This document shows, piece by piece, positions 1 to 5,987 of a DNA stretch of 5,987 nt. The stretch lies in the NCBI GenBank assembly GCA_902479835.1, contig CABSQC010000072.1, positions 1 through 5,987 on the forward strand, given 5' to 3'. How positions within the stretch are numbered: the stretch's first letter is position 1; every line of letters starts with the position of its first letter. The notes beneath the pieces were generated by a model. The model saw only the letters and a list, made by a program, of their open reading frames with translations. It did not search any database and was not told the origin of the DNA. The stretch is from an uncultured Streptococcus sp. GTDB taxonomy: Bacteria > Bacillota > Bacilli > Lactobacillales > Streptococcaceae. The position numbers were made by a program, and so were the translations under genes.

Positions 1-724
1 CTTAACAGACTTGCTCCATGGACATGAAACAGAAAATACCAAGTCCCATCCGATGTTGGTGAGTCGCCCGGTAAAAAAGACAGCTTATATCGTGATTACA
101 TCCGATCGTGGTTTGGTTGGAGGTTACAATGCCTCCATCCTTAAAACCATGATGGAAATGAAGGCAGAATACCATCCAACTGGAGATGACTTTGAAGTGA
201 TCTGTATTGGAAGCGTCGGTGCGGATTTCTTCCGTGCCCGTGGGATTCAGCCGGTTTATGAATTGCGTGGTTTGCCTGATCAGCCTAGCTTTAAGGAAGT
301 TCGCAAGATCATTTCGAAAACAGTCCAAATGTATCAGGAAGGCTTGTTTGATGAGTTGTACGTCTGTTACAACCACCACGTCAACAGTTTGACGAGTCAA
401 ATGCGGGTGGAACAAATGCTTCCAATTATTGATTTGGACCCAAATGAAGCGGATGAGGACTATGTATTGAATCTAGAATTGGAATCTAGTCGAGATGCCA
501 TTTTGGATCAATTGCTTCCTCAATTTGCTGAAAGCATGATCTATGGTGCCATTATTGATGCTAAAACAGCTGAAAATGCTGCTGGGATGATGGCCATGCA
601 AACTGCAACAGACAATGCCAAGAAAGTCATTGATGAATTAACGATTCAATACAACCGTGCTCGTCAAGCAGCGATTACACAAGAAATTACCGAAATCGTT
701 GCGGGTGCTAGCGCCCTTGAATAG
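1..724 (+). CDS. atpG: F1Fo ATP synthase gamma subunit, 5'-truncated by window edge
   Basis: This is the central rotor stalk of the F1 sector, which turns inside the alpha3beta3 hexamer at the cytoplasmic face of the membrane. The reading frame is open from base 2, so the listed start is the window edge and not a start codon. About 240 codons are visible; streptococcal gamma is about 292 residues, so roughly 50 N-terminal residues (most of the first long helix) lie upstream. The conserved core [15 protein letters not shown] is encoded near bases 86-130. The C-terminal coiled-coil helix carries the family signature [12 protein letters not shown] just before the TAG stop at 722-724. The near-complete match to pneumococcal AtpG that I recall makes the call secure. 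The internal TTG at base 11 is not a real start. atpD follows after an 85-base gap that contains a hairpin. Confidence 0.97.
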   Translation, partial: LTDLLHGHETENTKSHPMLVSRPVKKTAYIVITSDRGLVGGYNASILKTMMEMKAEYHPTGDDFEVICIGSVGADFFRARGIQPVYELRGLPDQPSFKEVRKIISKTVQMYQEGLFDELYVCYNHHVNSLTSQMRVEQMLPIIDLDPNEADEDYVLNLELESSRDAILDQLLPQFAESMIYGAIIDAKTAENAAGMMAMQTATDNAKKVIDELTIQYNRARQAAITQEITEIVAGASALE

Positions 725-756
725 TTGTCGGATACAATTTTAAATACAAAAACAGA

Positions 757-780
757 TGCTTGAAAGAGAACTTTTGAGCA
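757..780 (+). other. Intercistronic hairpin between atpG and atpD
   Basis: Bases 757-766 (TGCTTGAAAG) pair with 771-780 (CTTTTGAGCA) around a four-base loop AGAA. This gives a 10-bp stem with two G-U wobbles in the middle. No T-tract follows (the next bases are GTAGAAATTA), so it is not an intrinsic terminator. It ends 18 bases before the atpD Shine-Dalgarno. The pairing is seen directly; a role as an mRNA processing or stability element is inference. Confidence 0.45.
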
Positions 781-800
781 GTAGAAATTACTTAGAATAG

Positions 801-2216
<1,416 letters not shown>

Positions 2217-2229
2217 GAAGAGGTGAAAG

Positions 2230-2649
2230 ATGAGTCAAATGAACGTCCAAATCGTTACACCGGATGGACTGGTTTATGATCATCATGCCGCATTTGTATC
2301 TGTCAAGACAATTGATGGTGAATTAGGGATTTTACCTCATCATATCAATACCATTGCGGTTTTGGCTGTAGACCAAGTAAAGGTTCGTCGTGTCGACGAT
2401 GACAAACATATTGATTGGATTGCAGTCAATGGTGGGATTATCGAAGTAGCTGATAATGTCATTACCATTGTTGCCGATTCTGCCGAACGTGCTCGAGATA
2501 TCGACATTAGTCGTGCAGAACGTGCCAAACTGCGAGCTGAAAAAGCGATTGAAGAAGCCAAAGATCAGCATTCGGTTGATATGGAACGTCGTGCTAAAAT
2601 TGCTCTTCAACGCGCCATTAACCGGATTAATGTCGGAAATCGTTTATAA
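2230..2649 (+). CDS. atpC: F1Fo ATP synthase epsilon subunit
   Basis: This subunit binds the gamma stalk and restrains ATP hydrolysis through its movable C-terminal helices. The 139-residue product has the usual two parts: an N-terminal beta-sandwich starting [12 protein letters not shown] and containing ELGILPHH and [11 protein letters not shown], and a C-terminal two-helix region rich in Arg, Ala and Glu (from about residue 85, [24 protein letters not shown]). It ends in the streptococcal tail [12 protein letters not shown]. An AAGAGGTG Shine-Dalgarno at 2218-2225 lies directly after the atpD stop and 4 bases before the ATG; a second Met at codon 4 is a less likely start. The short gap from atpD indicates translation from the same mRNA. 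It is the last gene of the atp operon, as is usual. Confidence 0.98.
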   Translation: MSQMNVQIVTPDGLVYDHHAAFVSVKTIDGELGILPHHINTIAVLAVDQVKVRRVDDDKHIDWIAVNGGIIEVADNVITIVADSAERARDIDISRAERAKLRAEKAIEEAKDQHSVDMERRAKIALQRAINRINVGNRL

Positions 2650-2655
2650 CATATT

Positions 2656-2693
2656 AAAAAATAAGGTAGAGGTTTTGTCCTCACAGGATTTTT
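2656..2693 (+). terminator. Weak terminator-like structure after the atp operon
   Basis: Downstream of atpC an A-tract (2656-2661) can pair with a T-tract (2689-2693). Inside it, either GAGG (2669-2672) pairs with CCTC (2679-2682), or TCCT (2678-2681) pairs with AGGA (2685-2688) over a three-base loop directly before TTTTT. Each GC-containing stem is only 4 bp and the two exclude each other, so this would be an inefficient terminator. The position, just after the last atp gene and ahead of a new promoter, supports the call more than the structure does. Confidence 0.35.
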
Positions 2694-2732
2694 GTTGGGA
2701 GAGAATCAAAAGAAGAAAGTACGGACCAAATA

Positions 2733-2741
2733 TGGTATAAT
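2733..2741 (+). promoter_or_regulatory. Extended -10 promoter for the DUF1146 gene
   Basis: TGG followed by the consensus hexamer TATAAT (2736-2741) is a perfect extended -10 element (TGnTATAAT). No convincing -35 box is seen 16-18 bases upstream (the sequence there is purine-rich AAGAAA), which extended -10 promoters tolerate. Transcription should start about 7 bases after the hexamer, at about 2748, which is the A of the ATG of the next gene. Confidence 0.75.
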
Positions 2742-2747
2742 AGCTGT

Positions 2748-2978
2748 ATGATTCAAATGATTTTTAATCTTTCAAGCCATCTATTGTTTATCTTTTTTGC
2801 CTAGGACCGATTGATGAACTTGGTTCAATGGGAAAAGTTTTTAAAAGTAAGTGCTGAAAATGCGGTTAAAATCCGTTTTTTGATCTTGATGATCAGCGTC
2901 GGAATAGGCTATCTAGCCAGCTCATTTTTTATCAGTGTCTATGAGATGAGTCGGCAGATTTTTATTGGCCAATTCTAG
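2748..2978 (+). pseudogene. DUF1146 (YwzB-like) small membrane protein gene, interrupted by an in-frame TAG
   Basis: Read from ATG 2748, the frame gives MIQMIFNLSSHLLFIFFA, then TAG at 2802-2804, then a further 57 codons in the same frame to a TAG at 2976-2978. The whole would be 76 codons, about the usual DUF1146 length (75-80). The part after the stop contains LVQWEKFLKV and a hydrophobic segment FLILMISVGIGYLASSFFI, as expected for the second membrane helix of this two-helix family. The stop falls in the first helix, at a place where I expect an aromatic residue, so one base change from a Tyr or Trp codon would explain it. No frameshift is needed. There is no Shine-Dalgarno before ATG 2748. 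An ATG at 2814 with AGGA at 2803-2806 could start a 54-residue C-terminal fragment. The family has no firmly assigned function; its place between atpC and murA matches B. subtilis ywzB. The family call is from memory of pattern and synteny. Confidence 0.7.
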
Positions 2979-2997
2979 CCACATTTTATAAAAAATA

Positions 2998-3006
2998 TGG
3001 TATGAT
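2998..3006 (+). promoter_or_regulatory. Extended -10 promoter for murA-epuA(-endA)
   Basis: TGG plus TATGAT (3001-3006) forms an extended -10 element with one mismatch from TATAAT. A poor -35 match, GCCACA (2978-2983), lies 17 bases upstream. The predicted start at about 3013 leaves a leader of about 32 bases before murA. The element lies just after the stop of the DUF1146 reading frame. Confidence 0.65.
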
Positions 3007-3044
3007 AGAAAGCGTGACTTTAAGAAATTGGAGAACAATCCCGT

Positions 3045-4328
3045 ATGGAAAAAATAATCGTTAATGGTGGTCATAATCGACTGGTTGGAACTGTTAAAAT
3101 CGAAGGAGCAAAAAATGCTGTCCTTCCTCTTCTTGCTGCAACAGTTCTAGCAAGCGAGGGCGTGACAACCTTGAAAAATGTACCTGTTTTATCAGATGTC
3201 TTTACAATGAACAATGTTGTTCGTGGGTTGAATGCACAAGTAACCTTCAATGAAGAAGACAATATGGTTGTCGTAGATGCACGAGAGAAACTGTCTGAAG
3301 AAGCGCCTTATAAATATGTGAGCAAGATGCGGGCTTCTATCGTTGTCTTGGGTCCTGTCTTGGCACGCAATGGCCATGCCAAAGTTTCCATGCCTGGAGG
3401 CTGTACGATCGGTAGTCGTCCGATTGACCTTCATCTGAAAGGTCTGGAAGCTATGGGGGCTGAAATTACCCAAACGGCCGGCTATATTGAAGCAAAAGCA
3501 GATCGTCTCAAGGGTGCACACATCTATATGGACTTCCCATCAGTAGGTGCGACACAAAATATTATGATGGCCGCAACCTTGGCAGATGGAGTCACTGTGA
3601 TTGAAAATGCAGCTCGAGAACCTGAAATTGTTGACCTAGCTCTCTTGCTGAATAAAATGGGAGCTAATGTCAAGGGGGCAGGAACTGAGACCTTGACCAT
3701 TGTTGGTGTGGAGAGCTTGCATGGTGCAAACCACAATGTTGTGCAAGACCGCATCGAAGCTGGAACCTTTATGATTGGGGCAGCCATGACTGGTGGAGAT
3801 GTCTTGATCGAAGATGCCATTTGGGAACACAACCGTCCGCTTCTATCTAAGATGCAGGAGATGGGTGTAACGGTAACCGAAGAAGAAAATGGAATTCGGA
3901 TTCAATCGGATATCAGTAAGCTCCGTCCAGTGACGGTTAAAACCCTTCCCTATCCAGGATTCCCAACCGATATGCAGGCTCAATTCACAGCCTTGATGGC
4001 CATGGCTAAAGGTGAGTCTACCATGATTGAAACGGTTTTTGAGAATCGCTTCCAGCATTTGGAAGAAATGCGTCGGATGGGCGTTCACTCAGACATTATG
4101 CGGGATACAGCTCGTATCGTTGGAGGGGAAAGCTTCCAAGGTGCAGAGGTCATGTCGACAGATTTACGAGCAAGTGCAACCTTGGTCTTGATGGGCTTGG
4201 TAGCAGAAGGAGAGACGAAAGTCAGCAAATTAAGTCACTTAGATCGTGGTTATTATCAATTCCATGAGAAATTAGTGGCACTAGGTGCAGACGTGAAACG
4301 TGTAGAGGAAGAAGACGATGAAAACTAA
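3045..4328 (+). CDS. murA: UDP-N-acetylglucosamine 1-carboxyvinyltransferase (MurA)
   Basis: This cytoplasmic enzyme transfers enolpyruvate from PEP to UDP-GlcNAc, the first committed step of peptidoglycan synthesis. The 427-residue length is normal. Key residues are present: Lys23-Asn24 in GAKNAVLP, Arg96 in KMRASI, the active-site Cys120 and Arg125 in [10 protein letters not shown] (the Cys attacked by fosfomycin), Asp309 in GFPTDMQAQ, and Arg401 in DRGYY. Cys rather than Asp at 120 predicts a fosfomycin-sensitive active site, though sensitivity in the cell depends on other factors. The GGAG Shine-Dalgarno (3030-3033) is 11 bases from the ATG, a little long, but the N-terminus MEKIIVNGG fits the family. 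Streptococci carry two MurA paralogues; the position next to epuA-endA points to the copy called murA (not murZ) in pneumococcus, which I infer from synteny. The acidic tail EEEDDEN overlaps the start of epuA by 11 bases. Confidence 0.97.
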   Translation: MEKIIVNGGHNRLVGTVKIEGAKNAVLPLLAATVLASEGVTTLKNVPVLSDVFTMNNVVRGLNAQVTFNEEDNMVVVDAREKLSEEAPYKYVSKMRASIVVLGPVLARNGHAKVSMPGGCTIGSRPIDLHLKGLEAMGAEITQTAGYIEAKADRLKGAHIYMDFPSVGATQNIMMAATLADGVTVIENAAREPEIVDLALLLNKMGANVKGAGTETLTIVGVESLHGANHNVVQDRIEAGTFMIGAAMTGGDVLIEDAIWEHNRPLLSKMQEMGVTVTEEENGIRIQSDISKLRPVTVKTLPYPGFPTDMQAQFTALMAMAKGESTMIETVFENRFQHLEEMRRMGVHSDIMRDTARIVGGESFQGAEVMSTDLRASATLVLMGLVAEGETKVSKLSHLDRGYYQFHEKLVALGADVKRVEEEDDEN

Positions 4329-4506
4329 TCTTCGCTATGTTGGAAAACAGCTAGGAATTGTCCTCCTGTTGGCTGTGATTGGAATCATCATTTTTGCAGT
4401 TGGTTTGGTCATTGGTTATGGAGTGATTGGAGATGGAAAAAATCCATGGTCCATTCTCTCTCCGGACACTTGGTCAGAGATCATTGGAAAACTAACAGGC
4501 AAATAA
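4318..4506 (+). CDS. epuA: EpuA family small membrane protein
   Basis: A 62-residue protein with a basic N-terminus ([11 protein letters not shown]), one long hydrophobic helix at about residues 12-38 ([20 protein letters not shown] and on), and a short hydrophilic tail with the conserved-looking [11 protein letters not shown] at 42-52. By charge bias the N-terminus should be inside and the tail outside. The family often appears in databases as 'DNA-directed RNA polymerase subunit beta', but nothing here resembles RpoB and the protein is far too small, so that name should not be read as function. The true role is not established; in pneumococcus epuA sits upstream of endA. The ATG overlaps the end of murA by 11 bases, and its GAGG (4305-4308) lies in the codons for the acidic MurA tail, which suggests translational coupling. 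A hairpin with a T-tract follows. Confidence 0.93.
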   Translation: MKTNLRYVGKQLGIVLLLAVIGIIIFAVGLVIGYGVIGDGKNPWSILSPDTWSEIIGKLTGK

Positions 4507-4533
4507 GCTTTTAACTAAAATTGAGTAAAAAGG

Positions 4534-4578
4534 AGAGCAGCGAATCGAGTCAGTGACCATCTAGCGCTGCTCTTTTTT
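4534..4578 (+). terminator. Intrinsic terminator or attenuator between epuA and endA
   Basis: AGAGCAGCG (4534-4542) pairs perfectly with CGCTGCTCT (4565-4573), a 9-bp GC-rich stem followed by a run of six T (4573-4578). An A-tract (4527-4531) precedes the left arm. The loop is 22 bases, much longer than usual for intrinsic terminators. The T-run runs directly into the endA Shine-Dalgarno and ends 10 bases before the endA ATG, so no promoter fits between them. It probably limits read-through from murA-epuA into endA. Confidence 0.8.
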
Positions 4579-4582
4579 GGAG
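4579..4582 (+). promoter_or_regulatory. Shine-Dalgarno deciding the endA start
   Basis: GGAG lies 6 bases before ATG 4589 and favours that start. A TTG four codons upstream in the same frame (4577) would overlap this ribosome-binding site and is unlikely to be used. A second GAGG (4584-4587) is too close to the ATG to act. Confidence 0.7.
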
Positions 4583-4588
4583 AGAGGC

Positions 4589-5428
4589 ATGACAAAACAA
4601 GTATTAACGAAACGAACCAAACAAACCCTAGCAGGTTTTGTGGTGGCAACGGCCCTAGCTATCGGGGGCTATTATTTTAATCAACCGACGGTAAAAGAAG
4701 CGACGGATCAGGTTGTTTCGGTGGTAACTAGTAGCCAGCAAGAAACACCTAGTAAAGAGTTAGCTAGCTCTGTACTAACGAAATCTGCCCGTTCACAATT
4801 GGGGAATGACTTGGAATGGAATGGTGCTGGAGCCTTTGTAGTTAAGGGAAATCGCACAGATCTGGATGCCAGTGTGTCTAGTCAACCCTATGCGGATAAC
4901 AAGACAAAAGAAGTGAATGGAAAGACCGTACCGACGGTTGCGAACGCAATTATGACCAAGGCGACTCGCCAGTACAGAGATCGAGATGCAACAGGTAGTG
5001 GCCTAACCGATTGGAAACCAGCGGGTTGGCACCAGGTCCACAATCTGTCCGGTGAGTATGACCATGCTGTGGATCGGGGCCACCTATTGGGCTATGCCTT
5101 GATCGGTAATCTCAAAGGTTTCGATGCTTCGACGAGCAATCCCAAAAATATCGCTGTACAAACGGCTTGGTCCAATCAAGCCAATGATCCTCATTCCACT
5201 GGTCAAAACTACTACGAGACCCTGGTACGAAAAGCACTGGATAAGAACAAGCGGATCCGCTATCGGGTGACCTTGATCTACAACCAGCCGAAAGATTTGA
5301 TTCCATTAGGTTCTCAGATCGAAGCCAAATCAAGTGATGGGACCCTTGAGTTCAATGTTTTTGTTCCCAATGTTCAAAGTGGGATTAGCCTGGATTACCA
5401 GACAGGCAAAGTAACCGTTCATCAATAA
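4589..5428 (+). CDS. endA: Membrane-anchored DNA-entry nuclease EndA
   Basis: EndA is a non-specific DNA/RNA endonuclease of the beta-beta-alpha metal (DRGH) class. In pneumococcus it sits on the outer face of the membrane, degrades the non-entering strand during transformation and cuts DNA of neutrophil traps. This 279-residue copy (pneumococcal 274) has a basic N-terminus and one uncleaved-looking membrane helix at about 14-30 ([17 protein letters not shown]), a linker rich in Ser, Thr and Val to about residue 60, then the nuclease domain. The DRGH motif is at 162-165 with His165 as general base (His160 in pneumococcus). Asn187, Gln191 and Asn196 in [15 protein letters not shown] fall where pneumococcal Asn182, Gln186 and the metal ligand Asn191 lie, at a constant offset of five. 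All catalytic residues that I can check are intact. It lies downstream of epuA beyond a terminator-like hairpin and has no visible promoter of its own. I see no good competence (ComX) box nearby. Confidence 0.95.
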   Translation: MTKQVLTKRTKQTLAGFVVATALAIGGYYFNQPTVKEATDQVVSVVTSSQQETPSKELASSVLTKSARSQLGNDLEWNGAGAFVVKGNRTDLDASVSSQPYADNKTKEVNGKTVPTVANAIMTKATRQYRDRDATGSGLTDWKPAGWHQVHNLSGEYDHAVDRGHLLGYALIGNLKGFDASTSNPKNIAVQTAWSNQANDPHSTGQNYYETLVRKALDKNKRIRYRVTLIYNQPKDLIPLGSQIEAKSSDGTLEFNVFVPNVQSGISLDYQTGKVTVHQ

Positions 5429-5469
5429 GCTGGAAAACGTAGTTATTTAAGTTATTTTTAAGAATGGGG

Positions 5470-5478
5470 TGTTACAAT
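5470..5478 (+). promoter_or_regulatory. Candidate extended -10 promoter for the metalloprotease-like gene
   Basis: TGT followed by TACAAT (5473-5478) fits TGnTANAAT with one mismatch from TATAAT. No good -35 box is seen; the upstream sequence is AT-rich (AGTTATTTAAGTTATTTTTA). The predicted start at about 5485 leaves a leader of about 25 bases that includes a strong AAAGGAG (5498-5504). No convincing terminator separates it from endA, so read-through from endA is also possible. Confidence 0.5.
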
Positions 5479-5509
5479 TGCATACCTTCTTTAAGAGAAA
5501 GGAGAATGT

Positions 5510-5987
5510 ATGAGAACCATTTTTCGATTTTTCAGAGGAATCCTTCGCATGGCTTGGAGTCTTTTTTGGGGATTTTTCTGGACCATTGCCATCAGTTTTC
5601 TCGTCCTAGTGGGGATCATCTATTTCACAGATTCTCCTAGTTCTGGTATGGATGGATTTGGACGAGCTGCCCAAAAGGTTGTCTATCAGGTTGGCAATTT
5701 ATTTGGTGATCAGGGCTTTGCATCGCGGTTTGGAATGACACCTAGCTCACAGACCACGCAGACGGACAATCATGAGCATAGTGGCGCTCGCTGGGAAAAA
5801 GCGGAAGCTACGGTCTACCTGGATCCCAATATCAGTCAAACTTTTGTAAAAGCTTATCGGGATGCTATTGAGGCTTGGAACCAAACAGGCGCCTTTACCT
5901 TCAAGCTGGTTACAAATGAAAAAGAAGCTAATGTGGTCTTGACGGAAATGGATAACGCATCGGTTTCTGCTGCAGGAGAGACTGCCT
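5510..5987 (+). CDS. Membrane-anchored protein, probable matrixin-like metalloprotease; 3' end cut by window edge
   Basis: The frame is open from ATG 5510 to the window end (159 complete codons, no stop). The start is well supported by AAAGGAG at 5498-5504, 5 bases upstream. The product has a basic, aromatic-rich N-terminus (MRTIFRFFRGILRMAW) and one membrane helix at about residues 15-39 (WSLFWGFFWTIAISFLVLV and on). A low-complexity linker rich in Ser, Gly, Gln and Thr follows, to about residue 93. The ectodomain then begins RWEKAEATVYLDP with YRDAIEAWNQTGAFTFKLV at 116-134. A beta-strand followed by an 'AIxAWN' helix and then AxVVLTEM resembles the start of zinc-dependent matrixin (M10-like) domains of streptococci. 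The diagnostic HExxHxxGxxH motif would lie beyond the window, so catalysis cannot be confirmed. The predicted place of action is the outer face of the membrane. Its substrate is unknown. Any link to EndA is only proximity. Confidence 0.7.
   Translation, partial: MRTIFRFFRGILRMAWSLFWGFFWTIAISFLVLVGIIYFTDSPSSGMDGFGRAAQKVVYQVGNLFGDQGFASRFGMTPSSQTTQTDNHEHSGARWEKAEATVYLDPNISQTFVKAYRDAIEAWNQTGAFTFKLVTNEKEANVVLTEMDNASVSAAGETA

Noticed and set aside
11..724. atpG starting at the TTG at base 11
   Set aside because: The frame is open upstream to the window edge and the protein lacks the first ~50 residues of gamma; the TTG is an internal Leu codon.
733..750. Internal promoter in the atpG-atpD gap (TACAAT at 733-738)
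   Set aside because: There is no TGn extension and no -35 box at a proper distance; the AT-rich match is weak.
3071..4088. Minus-strand open frames within murA and similar ones inside atpD, atpC and endA
   Set aside because: They lie wholly inside well-supported plus-strand genes, show no recognisable family and have no ribosome-binding sites that I can see.
4318..4506. EpuA as a real RNA polymerase beta subunit
   Set aside because: It has 62 residues, mostly one membrane helix; no RpoB motif is present. The name is a database inheritance.
4540..4548. Competence (ComX) box upstream of endA
   Set aside because: Only the core CGAAT resembles TACGAATA; the flanks do not match, and it lies inside the terminator hairpin with no suitable distance to a start.
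4577..4588. endA start at TTG 4577, adding four residues (MERG)
   Set aside because: The TTG overlaps the T-run and the GGAG Shine-Dalgarno that serves ATG 4589, so it cannot have a usable ribosome-binding site.
5429..5469. Terminator after endA
   Set aside because: The sequence is AT-rich with short repeats (TTATTTAAGTTATTTTTA), but I find no stem longer than 3-4 bp followed by a T-tract.

Overview
The window is a piece of core Firmicutes chromosome that reads as Streptococcus, most likely the viridans (mitis/sanguinis-like) group. I base this on close resemblance, from memory, to pneumococcal AtpG, AtpC and EndA, on the streptococcal gene order murA-epuA-endA, on extended -10 promoters of the TATGGTATAAT type, and on a moderately AT-rich composition. 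The species cannot be fixed by eye. All genes are on the + strand.

Layout: (1) 1-2649 is the 3' end of the F1Fo ATP synthase operon: atpG (gamma, 5' end cut off by the window edge), atpD (beta, complete) and atpC (epsilon, complete). The 85-base gap between atpG and atpD holds a 10-bp hairpin. (2) 2650-3044 is the junction between atpC and murA. It holds a weak terminator-like structure, a strong extended -10 promoter, a small DUF1146-type membrane protein gene interrupted by an in-frame TAG, and a second extended -10 promoter ahead of murA. The DUF1146 promoter lies so close to the first ATG that the mRNA should be leaderless. (3) 3045-5428 holds murA (first committed step of peptidoglycan synthesis), epuA (small membrane protein overlapping murA by 11 bases) and endA (membrane-anchored DRGH-type DNA-entry nuclease). 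A 9-bp GC-rich hairpin with a six-T tract sits between epuA and endA and ends 10 bases before the endA ATG, so endA probably depends on read-through or on a promoter I cannot see. (4) 5510-5987 is the 5' part of a membrane-anchored protein whose visible C-terminal part looks like the start of a matrixin-type metalloprotease domain. It is cut by the window end before any zinc-binding motif.

In function the window joins energy generation (ATP synthase), cell-wall precursor synthesis (MurA) and DNA uptake/degradation at the membrane (EndA). The atpC - DUF1146 - murA neighbourhood is old in Firmicutes (B. subtilis has atpC-ywzB ... murAA). I see no mobile element, CRISPR array, tRNA or rRNA, and no clear sign of a new multi-gene system. 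The points most worth a second look are the interrupted, apparently leaderless DUF1146 gene, the attenuator-like hairpin ahead of endA, and the truncated metalloprotease-like gene.
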